Assembly: GCA_002410065.1 (NCBI GenBank)
Contig: DHQB01000003.1
Location: 1 to 38,345, forward strand
DNA: 38,345 bases
Reading direction: 5' to 3'
DNA from: Bacteroidales bacterium UBA5349
GTDB taxonomy: Bacteria; Bacteroidota; Bacteroidia; Bacteroidales; Tenuifilaceae
The position numbers and the translations under genes are program-made. The notes under the pieces were generated by a model that was not told the origin of the DNA, did not search any database, and worked only from the letters and a program-made list of their open reading frames with translations. Within the stretch, counting starts at the first letter, position 1, and each line of letters opens with the position of its first letter. Shown one piece after another: positions 16,091-24,791 of this stretch.

Positions 16091-16492
16091 TTAAGCAGTG
16101 GGGGGACCCCTAAACGAGAAGGATTGAGAGAATTCGGATTCTGAGAAATTAGCCCTTGGGACAAAAACTGGTGTTCTGTTATCTAAGTAGGCAAAGTGCT
16201 GTGTAAAGCAATCCTCGCAAACATAATTACTATATACGGTATGATTGGGATTTACATCCTTAAAATAGACCTGTATATCGGGTTTATTATTCTCAAAATG
16301 GATATTTGAAAGAATGTTACAGGGTGTTTCTGAGTTGGAATTGCTTGGGCTGTTATTATTATGGTGCGACTCGCAGCAAGCGTGTACTTCGCCTGCAAAC
16401 TCATGATGATGATGTGGCACTAACCCATGAAGAATCATTCCGCTAATAATAAGCAGAGAAATTAAGTAGGGTAGTGTTTTTGTAATCTTCAT
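16091..16492 (-). CDS. Small secreted or membrane-anchored His/Cys-rich protein
   Basis: This protein of about 133 residues starts at MKITKTLPYLI. The frame extends 13 codons upstream, but the signal-like hydrophobic segment (LPYLISLLIISGMILHGLV) sits correctly only behind the internal ATG at 16492. Directly after it come PHHHHEF and HACCESHHNN, an obvious metal-binding cluster, then CEDCFTQHF near the middle of the C-terminal half. Proteins of this kind are common beside RND metal-efflux genes in Bacteroidota, and it may be related to DUF6769, though I am unsure. It lies 175 bases upstream of the adaptor gene on the same strand. A role as metal chaperone or sensor for the pump is inference. 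Confidence 0.65.
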   Translation of the reverse strand: MKITKTLPYLISLLIISGMILHGLVPHHHHEFAGEVHACCESHHNNNSPSNSNSETPCNILSNIHFENNKPDIQVYFKDVNPNHTVYSNYVCEDCFTQHFAYLDNRTPVFVPRANFSESEFSQSFSFRGPPTA

Positions 16493-16512
16493 CTCGGCGC
16501 AAAGGTATAAAA

Positions 16513-16531
16513 AATTGATCAGCCAGATCAA
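16513..16531 (-). promoter_or_regulatory. Dyad ATTGATC-N5-GATCAAT upstream of the His/Cys-rich gene
   Basis: A perfect 7-5-7 inverted repeat lies 21-39 bases before the preferred start codon at 16492, a typical operator position. It differs in sequence from the palindrome before the adaptor gene. No regulator is assigned. Confidence 0.25.
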
Positions 16532-16620
16532 TATTCATTGTTCTTCTATACCCGCGTTAATGGTTTTCGGGGGTAGATAGTTAACAGTAAAATGTGAGGA
16601 TTGTTAAAATTTGAATAGAA

Positions 16621-17985
16621 TCAGATTTTCAGCCCGTACTGTTTCATCTTGTTATAAAGCGTTTTACGGTCGATGTTCAGGATTGTAGCAGCCTTACTCT
16701 TATTGTATCGAACCTTTTCGAGGGTTGATATAATCATCTCTTTTTCTGCCACTTCTTTTAAGTCTTTTAGGTTTTCGGGTTTGCTTGCAGTCTTGCTTAA
16801 AAGTTGCTGACGGTGCTTGCTGGCAATAATTTCGGGTGGAAGGCTTTTTGTGCTAACAATCTTTCCTTGTTCAACAAGCACTGCTCTTCGTATCACATTT
16901 CTGAGTTCACGAATATTCCCTGGCCATCCATAAAGGTTAAAAATCTCTAAAACCTCGTCGTTAAAACCATCAATATGTTTTCCGAGTTCGTTATTTGCTT
17001 GCTGTAAAAAATGGTCTGCAAACAGAGTTAGATCTTTAATTCGCTCGGATAGTGGTGCCACGCTAATTGTAAATTCGTTTAGGCGGTGATATAGATCTTC
17101 GCGAAACTTTCCTTGTGCAACAGCTTCCTTTAAATCGTCGTTGGTGGCAACAATAATGCGAACATCAACCTTAACCTCGCGGTTACTGCCTATGGGTTTA
17201 ATTTTCCGTTCCTGTATGGCTCGTAGCAGGTTTACCTGCATGTCGTAGGTAAGGTTTCCTATCTCGTCAAGGAATATAGTTCCACCATTAGCCACTTCAA
17301 AATGGCCTGTTTTGTCGGATATTGCACCTGTAAAAGAGCCTTTTATATGTCCAAAAAATTCGCTTAACGCCAAATCCTTGGAAAGTGCTCCGCAATCGAC
17401 CGCCACAAATGGGTTTGTACTACGAATACTCTGTTCATGAATTTTTCGGGCTACATACTCTTTCCCAGTGCCACTATCGCCCTGAATAATTACTGAGAGA
17501 TTGGTTGGTGCAACCAAAGCAATATACTCCTTAACCTCCTTAGCATTCTCGCTATCGCCCTGAATAAACGTTGAGTTTGCTATAATCTTACTTTCAGTAT
17601 TTTTTGTAGTCTCACTGCCAGATTGCTTTTGTTTGAGCAAGTTTTGGATAGTGAGCAAAATTTCATCGGGGTTTATGGGCTTGGCAACGTAATCGAAAGC
17701 ACCTAGCTTCACCATTTTAACTGCCATGCGGATATCAGCATAGCCTGTCATAATAATAACACCCGTGCTAGGTTTTAACTCTTTTACTTGGGTAAGTATA
17801 TCAAGCCCAGAACCATCGGGTAGCCTATAATCGGCAAGAATTATATCGTAATTACCGTTGGTAAATACCCTAATCGCCTCGCTAACCGAGAATGCTTCAT
17901 CAACATCATGCCCCTTCTTTGTAAGAAAGGTTTTAAGCATAATGCAGAAACTCGAATCGTCATCAACTACAAGAATTCTTGCCAT
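16621..17985 (-). CDS. Sigma-54-dependent response regulator (NtrC/ZraR type)
   Basis: This 454-residue regulator has a receiver at 1-118 with acidic residues D8-D10, phospho-acceptor D52, T80 and K102. The AAA+ sigma-54 activation domain spans about 140-370, with Walker A GDSGTGKE (169-176), Walker B GGTIFLDEIG (234-243) and the sigma-54 contact loop as GSFTGA (216-221, Ser in place of the usual Ala). A Fis-type helix-turn-helix ends the protein (425-450, YNKSKAATILNIDRKTLYNKM). It activates sigma-54 promoters when phosphorylated. No kinase gene is adjacent. It is convergent with nothing and lies between the metal island and ispG, so a link to metal response is possible but unproven. Confidence 0.93.
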   Translation of the reverse strand: MARILVVDDDSSFCIMLKTFLTKKGHDVDEAFSVSEAIRVFTNGNYDIILADYRLPDGSGLDILTQVKELKPSTGVIIMTGYADIRMAVKMVKLGAFDYVAKPINPDEILLTIQNLLKQKQSGSETTKNTESKIIANSTFIQGDSENAKEVKEYIALVAPTNLSVIIQGDSGTGKEYVARKIHEQSIRSTNPFVAVDCGALSKDLALSEFFGHIKGSFTGAISDKTGHFEVANGGTIFLDEIGNLTYDMQVNLLRAIQERKIKPIGSNREVKVDVRIIVATNDDLKEAVAQGKFREDLYHRLNEFTISVAPLSERIKDLTLFADHFLQQANNELGKHIDGFNDEVLEIFNLYGWPGNIRELRNVIRRAVLVEQGKIVSTKSLPPEIIASKHRQQLLSKTASKPENLKDLKEVAEKEMIISTLEKVRYNKSKAATILNIDRKTLYNKMKQYGLKI

Positions 17986-18094
17986 TTGTTACCAACCAAT
18001 AGTTTTATGTCCCCAGTGAGCTAAGATAGTTTCTATTGCTAAAAAATCAATATTATTTATGGTAAAGATTGTTTTTTATGCTGGATTTGATGAA

Positions 18095-19996
18095 TTATTC
18101 CCTTTCAATCCAATCTCCATTTGCCTTAATAATCGCCACTAGCTCATCAACCGCATTTTCCTCGGGGATATTTTTCTTCACCACTTCCTTTCGGTAGTAT
18201 AGCGTTACCTTACCAGGGCCCGAACCCACATAACCGTAATCGGCATCGGCCATTTCGCCAGGGCCATTTACTATGCAGCCCATAACACCAATTTTCAGGC
18301 CTTTTAAATGCGATAGACGTTGCTTTACCTTTTGCAGTGTAGTATTTAGGTTATAAAGGGTGCGCCCACATCCGGGGCACGAGATAAACTCTGTTTTTGT
18401 CATTCTTACCCTTGCGGCTTGCAGTATGCCAAATGAGGTATCCCTAATCACTTCGTGAGATGCTTTATTGCTTGTCTGAAGAAGGATTCCGTCGACAAGG
18501 CCATCAATAAAAAGTACGCCTGTAATGGCTGGGGCAATAATTTGAAAGTCGGAAGAATTTTTGGCATCTATTTGCATTGAAACAATGCAAGGGTTTTTTT
18601 TATCAGTTGCGGCAAAATCGAATAGAATATTCCGAATGGTGTAGATTGAGCGCTGACTGCTACCCTGCAGAATAATTATTGTATCTGGATTGTTTTCTAC
18701 TACTTGTTGAGCATGGTCACTGTATCCGTCTGCATCAATTTCTAAAAAAGTTATGTTGGGCAAGGTCGTATTAGCCTTAACATCTTTAACGTTGATTAGA
18801 CTGTACGATAAGCCTAAACCTCTTCCAATTAACGGAAGTTGTTCGGTATTGGGTAGCTGGCTAGGTTCACTTTTGTTAACAAGGATATAATCGGCAGCGC
18901 TATCATTGTGCTCCCATTTTTTGTCGATGCTATTGTATTGCCAGCCCCAACTTGCAAGGTTGCTAATGGTAGGTTCATCAATTTGGGCTATAACAACGGG
19001 TGCGTTATTGCCGCCAATATTGAGTTGTGGTTTGGTTTCTCTTGTGCTGTATTCAAAAGGGTTTACACTGATTTTAGTAGGTGTAAATGTTTCAGTATTT
19101 CCCCATCCATCAAAAAGATGTGCTAGGATTTGTGCAACAGGAATCTCATTCTCTGGTTCTTCGGTTAGCGAAACTCTAATTGTATCGCCAATGCCATCAA
19201 CAAGTAGAGCGCCGATACCAACAGCCGATTTTATTCGACCGTCTTCACCCTCGCCAGCTTCCGTTACGCCAAGGTGCATGGGGTAGTTAAGCCCTTCGGC
19301 TTCCATCATGTTCACGAGATAACGGGTGGCCTGAACCATTACTCGGGTATTGCTCGATTTCATGCTGAGAACAACCTTGCTGTAATTGTTTTTACTGCAT
19401 ATCCGAGCAAATTCCATTGCCGACTCAGCCATACCGGCAGGTGTATCACCAAACCTGTCCATTATCCGTTTCGATAGTGAACCATGATTTACCCCAATCC
19501 TCATGGTTGTATTGTGCTTTTTGCAGCTTTCAATAAGCTCAACAAACTGTTCTTCAGCAATTTTTAAATCACTTTCGTATTCGACTGCGGAAAAGATATG
19601 TGTAGAGGCCCTCGATTTATCGGAATAGTTGCCAGGGTTAACCCTTATTTTATCAGCAACAATAGAGGCTGCAAGCGCTACTCTAGGGTTAAAGTGAATA
19701 TCGGCAATTAGCGGAATTTCCACACCATTTTTATGAAGAGTTTGCTTAACCATTGCCAGGCTCTCAACCTCTTTTAATCCCTGAGTTGTAATACGAACAA
19801 GTTCTGCGCCTGCTTTAATGGTTCTTTGAGTTTGCTCTACAGTTTGCTCAATATTATTAGTATTGGTGGTGGTCATGGTTTGAACCCGAATAGGGTTATC
19901 TCCACCAATTGCTATACCGCCAACACTTACCTCAACTGTTTGTTTACGCGTGTAACCTTTGGTTATAAATAATGATTTGGGATTGCTTTTGCTCAT
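18095..19996 (-). CDS. ispG: 4-hydroxy-3-methylbut-2-enyl diphosphate synthase, long form
   Basis: This 633-residue enzyme of the MEP isoprenoid pathway reductively converts MEcPP to HMBPP. The N-terminal TIM barrel (about 1-290) starts VSVGGIAIGGDNPIRVQTMTT and includes RVNPGNYSD and RIGVNHGSLS. An insertion domain (about 320-510) is present, as in the long IspG of Bacteroidota, Chlamydiae and plants. The C-terminal domain binds [4Fe-4S] through Cys540, Cys543 (CPGCGRT) and Cys574 (GCIVNGPGE), with Glu581 the conserved acid. All key residues are present. It is transcribed divergently from the universal-stress gene and appears monocistronic. Confidence 0.97.
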   Translation of the reverse strand: MSKSNPKSLFITKGYTRKQTVEVSVGGIAIGGDNPIRVQTMTTTNTNNIEQTVEQTQRTIKAGAELVRITTQGLKEVESLAMVKQTLHKNGVEIPLIADIHFNPRVALAASIVADKIRVNPGNYSDKSRASTHIFSAVEYESDLKIAEEQFVELIESCKKHNTTMRIGVNHGSLSKRIMDRFGDTPAGMAESAMEFARICSKNNYSKVVLSMKSSNTRVMVQATRYLVNMMEAEGLNYPMHLGVTEAGEGEDGRIKSAVGIGALLVDGIGDTIRVSLTEEPENEIPVAQILAHLFDGWGNTETFTPTKISVNPFEYSTRETKPQLNIGGNNAPVVIAQIDEPTISNLASWGWQYNSIDKKWEHNDSAADYILVNKSEPSQLPNTEQLPLIGRGLGLSYSLINVKDVKANTTLPNITFLEIDADGYSDHAQQVVENNPDTIIILQGSSQRSIYTIRNILFDFAATDKKNPCIVSMQIDAKNSSDFQIIAPAITGVLFIDGLVDGILLQTSNKASHEVIRDTSFGILQAARVRMTKTEFISCPGCGRTLYNLNTTLQKVKQRLSHLKGLKIGVMGCIVNGPGEMADADYGYVGSGPGKVTLYYRKEVVKKNIPEENAVDELVAIIKANGDWIERE

Positions 19997-20106
19997 TTAT
20001 TAAAGTTTTCACAAAGTAAAGACTTTGCCATTTTATTAGCAAGGCATAAGGGTTTTTTGTAATAAAAAACACCTGATAGTTAGAGGGTAATATTACAAAA
20101 AATGTT

Positions 20107-20114
20107 TACGTTTG
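20107..20114 (+). promoter_or_regulatory. -7 element TACGTTTG of the universal-stress gene
   Basis: A perfect TAnnTTTG match 25 bases upstream of the start codon, implying a short leader. No good TTTG -33 partner was seen. Confidence 0.4.
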
Positions 20115-20139
20115 TGTTGACAACAAAATTTAAGTTACC

Positions 20140-21003
20140 ATGAAACACATCATAGTCCCTATTGATTTCTCTGAGGAGTCAATTAACGGTTTAAGAATGG
20201 CCTTTATATTTGGCAATAAATTTAAGGCAAGATTGCAAATGGTTTACGTTCAAAAGTTCCCGAGCGATTTGGGTCGAGTTGGTTTTGAGGAGGAGAAACG
20301 GAGAGTTGATGCAGAGTTTAAAAAAATTATAGAAGAGTTCTCGCCTAAGTTTCACGATGCGGATAAACTCGAGTTTTTTGTTAAAAAGGGGAAAATTTAC
20401 CGCGAGATTGTTAACCAAGCACAAGCTTTTGAAGATTCTGTAATTGTTTCGTCAACCCATGGTGCATCTGGGTTTGAAGAGTTTTTTATGGGGAGCAATT
20501 CTTTTAAAATAGTTTCAGCCGCCGAAAACCCTGTTATTACCATAAGGCATGGGGCAGTGCCTCGTGAAATAAAGACCATTATCTTGCCGATTGATAGTTC
20601 AGTAGAAACTCGTCAGAAGGTGCCGCTTACAGCAGAAATTGCAAAAATGTTTGATGCCGAGGTTCACGTTCTTGGATTATCAGTTACAAAATCGGAAGAT
20701 ATTGATACCAAGATTGAAGCATACACCAAGCAAACTTGCGATTACCTTAAGGAGCGAGACATAAAACATGTAAAACACCGTTTGGTAGCCGAAAACATGG
20801 TAAATGCAACTATTGATTATGCACTTGATGTTGAGGCTAATTTAATAAGTATAATGACAGAACAAAACGGATGTATAACCGATTTTGTTTTGGGAAGTTT
20901 TGCACAGCAGATGCTCAATAAATCTCCAGTACCTGTGCTTAGTATTACGCCTAAAGATGTTTTTATTGCGGGTACATTCCGTACAAGTGGAGCATCATAC
21001 TAG
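20140..21003 (+). CDS. Tandem universal stress protein (two UspA domains)
   Basis: This 287-residue cytoplasmic protein has two UspA folds, about 1-143 and 147-280. The first starts KHIIVPIDFSEESINGLRMA and ends near HGASGFEEFFMGSNSFKIVSAAENPVITI, a variant of the nucleotide-binding loop G-x2-G...GS. The second starts IKTIILPIDSSVETRQKVPLTAEIA and ends with a looser loop (FVLGSFAQQMLNKSPVPVLSI). Such proteins help survival under starvation or oxidative stress, and two-domain forms are common in Bacteroidota. It has its own -7 element and a strong terminator, so it is a single-gene unit. Confidence 0.93.
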   Translation: MKHIIVPIDFSEESINGLRMAFIFGNKFKARLQMVYVQKFPSDLGRVGFEEEKRRVDAEFKKIIEEFSPKFHDADKLEFFVKKGKIYREIVNQAQAFEDSVIVSSTHGASGFEEFFMGSNSFKIVSAAENPVITIRHGAVPREIKTIILPIDSSVETRQKVPLTAEIAKMFDAEVHVLGLSVTKSEDIDTKIEAYTKQTCDYLKERDIKHVKHRLVAENMVNATIDYALDVEANLISIMTEQNGCITDFVLGSFAQQMLNKSPVPVLSITPKDVFIAGTFRTSGASY

Positions 21004-21038
21004 TGGCAATTATCTGAATTTTAGTCAGTAGACTTTGA

Positions 21039-21061
21039 GGGGCTTAATAGCCCCTTTTTTT
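21039..21061 (+). terminator. Terminator of the universal-stress gene
   Basis: GGGGCT-TAAT-AGCCCC forms a 6-bp GC-rich stem with a 4-base loop and is followed by seven T residues (21055-21061). It lies 35 bases past the stop. Confidence 0.85.
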
Positions 21062-21235
21062 ATAATTTGATAAGGAGGAAATATTACCCATTCAAAACCT
21101 GCTGTTTGTCAAATAACACATCCTTTTCGTCAGAATATTCATTTTTAGGGTTTTATTTTCCTTTGACTTAGTGTAATTTAGCATTACTTATAGTGCGTAT
21201 TTCGTTTTTAGATATTCAGAATAATTAGTTGCTAT

Positions 21236-23068
21236 ATGCAAAATAAAGCAGAACAATATAATATTGAATATGTAAAAGAAGAGGTTATTAATACATCGCT
21301 TGTTGTTGCATCATTAGTAGGTGGCTTAGCTTATTTCGTAACACTTTTTTCACGGTTACAAAGTGGAAGTTTTAATTTTTCAATGGGTTTTGAGACTTTT
21401 GCTCTACTCTCCCTTTTAATCGTTACTATCCGCAGAAAATCGATGGGGAACACCCCTAAAGCTGCCTTAATGGTAAGTTTAATCCTATTCTTATCACTGT
21501 CAGATGTTTTTTTTTATGGAATATTATCCACGGCTCGCGTTTACCTTATTTTAGTCCCTTTGTATGCAATAATTTATTTTCCATTTGTTCGTAGTTTAAT
21601 TCTTTTTTTAGTTTCGATTTGCGTTTTTATTATTATTGGATATTTTCATCACTTAGAAATACTTCAACTGCCTAAAGGTTATGAAACTATAAGTCATTCT
21701 TTAAAAATATCTACATGGATTATAAATGCCATTCATATTTTATCCGTTGGACTAATTATTCTTTATGTAACTCGTAAAGTTTTTAAGGCCTTTTCTGGAT
21801 TGATTCTCGATTTAGAGCTGCAGAATACCAGAATATCTGAAAGTGAACGTAACTATCGTGAAATATTCAACTCAACTACTGAGGCTATATTCATTCATGA
21901 TGCAAACAGCGGTTATGTTTATGATGTGAATGACGCAATGTTAAGAATATATGGTGTTGGCAGTAAGGAGGATGCATGTAAACTATCAATTGCTGATCTT
22001 AGTGCCGAGAACAACTCTGATACGCAGAGGAAAGCACAATCACTTATTCGAGAGGCCGTGAAGGAGGGTACCCAGGTTTTTGAATGGAGCTCGGCAAGAA
22101 AGAATGGAGAACTATTTTATTCTGAAATTTCATTAAAAAGCACCGAAATAGGGGGAGAGGGAAGAGTATTAGCTGTTGTTCGTGATATCACCGAGCGAAA
22201 ACAAACCGCTTTAGAACTTGAAAAGTATAGAAATAGTCTTGAGATGCTTGTTAAAGAACGTACCGAAGAACTTGAGACAACCAACGAAGAGTTACAGGCA
22301 ACCAACGAAGAAATCTATAATCATAAGGAGGAGTTGCAAACAGCACTAACAAAGCTACAGAGTACGCAACAGCAATTGGTGCAATCAGAAAAAATGGCAA
22401 CGCTAGGAGTTCTAGCGGCAGGGGTTGCCCATGAAATTAACAATCCACTTAACTTTATTCATGGCGGTGTTACTGCTCTAGAGAAATACATAAAGGATAG
22501 TGCTGCTGAACACCTTAAAGAACTATCTCCATTAGTTGAAATAATAAATACTGGTGTTTCCAGAGCCGTAGGTATTGTAGAGGGTTTAAGCCACTATAGT
22601 CGAAGCGACGAATTACAAAAAGTGATTGATTGCAATATTCACAAGATTATTGATAACTGTTTACTGATGCTTGATAATAAGATTAAAAAGAGGATTGTAG
22701 TGGACAGAAAATACTCAATTAAACTTACATTGGTTTCCTGTAAGGAGGGCAAGATGCACCAAGCATTTTTAAATATTCTAACTAACGCTGTACAAGCCAT
22801 TGAGGGTGAAGGCACCATAACCATAACCACAAGCCAGAAAAACAGGACGCTAATTGTAGCGGTTACTGATAGTGGTTGTGGCATTAGCAAGCAGAACATA
22901 TCTAAAATAACCGATCCATTCTTTACAACAAAGGATCCAGGAAAGGGAACAGGGCTTGGACTGTCAATAACTCAAAATATAATTGAAGAGCATAACGGGA
23001 AAATCATCTTCGACTCGGAACCTGGAGTTGGTACTACCGTTACTGTTCGATTACCTTTAAATGGTTAA
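21236..23068 (+). CDS. Membrane PAS sensor histidine kinase
   Basis: This 610-residue kinase has about six hydrophobic segments in residues 20-180 (no large external domain), then a PAS domain (about 203-325: YREIFNSTTEAIFIHDANSG, ending VVRDITERK). A Glu-rich coiled coil (about 325-385, TEELETTNEELQATNEEI) leads into the phospho-acceptor domain with His399 in AAGVAHEINNPLNF. The ATPase domain has N-box N517 (NILTNAVQAI), G1 DSGCGI (545-550) and G2 GTGLGLS (571-577). All catalytic boxes are intact. A single-domain receiver starts 4 bases after the stop and is its obvious partner. A paralogous kinase-receiver pair follows at 24792-26108. Confidence 0.94.
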   Translation: MQNKAEQYNIEYVKEEVINTSLVVASLVGGLAYFVTLFSRLQSGSFNFSMGFETFALLSLLIVTIRRKSMGNTPKAALMVSLILFLSLSDVFFYGILSTARVYLILVPLYAIIYFPFVRSLILFLVSICVFIIIGYFHHLEILQLPKGYETISHSLKISTWIINAIHILSVGLIILYVTRKVFKAFSGLILDLELQNTRISESERNYREIFNSTTEAIFIHDANSGYVYDVNDAMLRIYGVGSKEDACKLSIADLSAENNSDTQRKAQSLIREAVKEGTQVFEWSSARKNGELFYSEISLKSTEIGGEGRVLAVVRDITERKQTALELEKYRNSLEMLVKERTEELETTNEELQATNEEIYNHKEELQTALTKLQSTQQQLVQSEKMATLGVLAAGVAHEINNPLNFIHGGVTALEKYIKDSAAEHLKELSPLVEIINTGVSRAVGIVEGLSHYSRSDELQKVIDCNIHKIIDNCLLMLDNKIKKRIVVDRKYSIKLTLVSCKEGKMHQAFLNILTNAVQAIEGEGTITITTSQKNRTLIVAVTDSGCGISKQNISKITDPFFTTKDPGKGTGLGLSITQNIIEEHNGKIIFDSEPGVGTTVTVRLPLNG

Positions 23069-23071
23069 GTT

Positions 23072-23440
23072 ATGAGCAAAAAAACATCTGTTCTATACGT
23101 TGATGATGAGCCTATTAACCTTAAACTCTTTGAGCTTAATCTTGTAAACATATTCAACATAACAACTGCATCATCGGGGTTCGAAGGCCTCGAGATCCTT
23201 AAAAAAAATCCAGATATACCAGTGGTTGTTAGCGATATGCGGATGCCCAAAATGAATGGATTAGAGTTTATAGCTAAGGCAAAAAAAGAATTTCCAAATA
23301 CTGTTTTTTACATTTTAACAGGATACGATATAAATGAGCAAATAGCCGATGCCCTTAATGATAGACTTATAAACAAGTATTTTAGGAAGCCTTTAAATTA
23401 CAAAGAAATTGAAACAGCAATAATTGAGTTGATGCTCTAA
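23072..23440 (+). CDS. Single-domain (CheY-like) response regulator
   Basis: This 122-residue stand-alone receiver has acidic pocket D11-D12 (YVDDEPINLKLF), phospho-acceptor D55 (VVVSDMRMPKMNG), switch T83 and K106 (FRKP). There is no output domain, so it acts by protein contact or in a phosphorelay rather than by DNA binding. It starts 4 bases after the PAS kinase gene, so the two are almost certainly co-transcribed. It is closely similar to the receiver at 25740-26108. Confidence 0.94.
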   Translation: MSKKTSVLYVDDEPINLKLFELNLVNIFNITTASSGFEGLEILKKNPDIPVVVSDMRMPKMNGLEFIAKAKKEFPNTVFYILTGYDINEQIADALNDRLINKYFRKPLNYKEIETAIIELML

Positions 23441-23748
23441 TATAAGGTTTAAAAATCACCTTCACATTCAGTTTAACTATTGCCACTTCATATTTTAAAC
23501 AATTTGTTAAACTTATTTACCTCAGAGGCATCCTACCTACATATAATTTAGTATTTATCTTTAATATTATTTAAGGAATTTTAACAACTCTTAAACATCA
23601 TTACCAGAAACTTGTTTGTATGATTCTAAATCTCTGTTTTTGTTTAAAAACGGAGAAAATAATAGTATAAATTCTTTTTACTAAGCAAAAAAAAGATACC
23701 TTACAAATGATTGATAACGCTACTTGTTGACCATCTAAACACGAATAA
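23441..23748. other. 308-base gap between two kinase/receiver units
   Basis: No gene is visible. A hairpin at 23631-23656, TCTCTGTTTTT / AAAAACGGAGA (one wobble, 4-base loop), is not followed by a T-run, so it is more likely a leader hairpin of the next gene than a terminator. No good -7 element was identified. Confidence 0.35.
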
Positions 23749-24768
23749 ATGTTCCCCAAAATACTCTTAGTATTTATAGTGTTTTTAACCTCATACAGCT
23801 GCCCAATTAGGGGAGAAGGTGTGGATAGTTTATTAATGCTAATAGATACTCAGCTTAAAAGCGAAGAACAGATTAGAATTAAGTTGCAAATTGTTGATGA
23901 GCTTAAGGATTCTGATATTAAACAGGCAATTCTAATTGCAAAGGAGGCTCTTGGAGTTGCTGAGAGTTTAAAGAATAAGGAACTAATTGCAGAAGCATTT
24001 TTGGCCACAGGAAAGTGCTATAACTATTTGGGAGCAAATACAGAAGCCCTTGATAATCTCTCCAAAGCATTAACATTGTTTGGCGAGATGGGTGATAAGC
24101 ACAATAGATCCCAAACACTTATAGAGATCGGAAATATTTACTTTCATGCAAGGCAATTTAATTTGGCTTTGGGCTATTTCGAAGAAGCTTTTGATTGCGG
24201 TAAAGCCTTGGATAATACTCAACTGATGATTAGGGCAATAATTGGTAAGGGGTCCATATATGGCAATACCAATAGATTAGATTCGGCCTTGATTATCTTT
24301 AATGAAACATTTCAACTCTCACAGGCAATTAATGATGAGCCAAATGAGGTACACAGCTTGTATAACATTGGGGATGTTTATCGCTTTACTAAAAGACCAG
24401 AAAAGGCATTAGAGGTTTTTAAGTTGATAGAAAGAAAATACGATCTTGAAAAAATTAACACTAGAGTTTTAACCAACCTTTACATTTCATTTACTGATAC
24501 ATACCTACAACTTGGGGATAGTTCAAACGCACAGAGGTATAATAAAAAAACAAAGGCAGTACTTCAAAATAATCCAAGTAATACCCGCCGGATGGCATAC
24601 TATAGCCTATCCTTTCGAATTGATACCCTGCGCGGGAATCTTAATTCAGCCATCAAAAATCATATCCGCTTTAAAGAGTTAAGCGATAGCATCACTAGTA
24701 ACAAGTTTAATGAGAGTTTAGCTAATTTTCAAAACTATATGGGCTCAATCAAAAGGAGAAGGAAATAG
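23749..24768 (+). CDS. TPR sensor part of a frameshift-split histidine kinase
   Basis: This 339-residue N-terminal piece has a signal peptide (FPKILLVFIVFLTSYSC) followed by about five to six tetratricopeptide repeats between residues 55 and 300 (AEAFLATGKCYNYLGANTEALDNL, IEIGNIYFHARQFNLALGYFEEAF, LYNIGDVYRFTKRPEKALEVF). In Bacteroidota such periplasmic TPR sensors are usually fused through one membrane helix to a kinase. Here the frame stops at 24766-24768 after the odd tail SIKRRRK. The -1 frame over the same bases reads QKEKEIERLRLDNELKDLN and runs straight into the kinase. A one-base loss near 24735-24760 would explain this. Either the gene is broken, the assembly has an error, or the parts are made separately. 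Confidence 0.8.
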   Translation: MFPKILLVFIVFLTSYSCPIRGEGVDSLLMLIDTQLKSEEQIRIKLQIVDELKDSDIKQAILIAKEALGVAESLKNKELIAEAFLATGKCYNYLGANTEALDNLSKALTLFGEMGDKHNRSQTLIEIGNIYFHARQFNLALGYFEEAFDCGKALDNTQLMIRAIIGKGSIYGNTNRLDSALIIFNETFQLSQAINDEPNEVHSLYNIGDVYRFTKRPEKALEVFKLIERKYDLEKINTRVLTNLYISFTDTYLQLGDSSNAQRYNKKTKAVLQNNPSNTRRMAYYSLSFRIDTLRGNLNSAIKNHIRFKELSDSITSNKFNESLANFQNYMGSIKRRRK

Positions 24769-24791
24769 AGCGTTTAAGGCTTGATAATGAG

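Noticed and set aside
20048..20072. GGGTTTTTT...AAAAAAC-CC inverted repeat between ispG and the universal-stress gene
   Set aside because: It lies between two divergent starts, so a terminator is not expected, and the arms are mostly A/T runs that pair by chance in AT-rich DNA.
24750..24768. Programmed -1 ribosomal frameshift joining the TPR and kinase frames
   Set aside because: An SD-like AAGGAGAAGG is present, but no X-XXY-YYZ slippery heptamer is found near the stop, so a mutation or sequence error is more likely.
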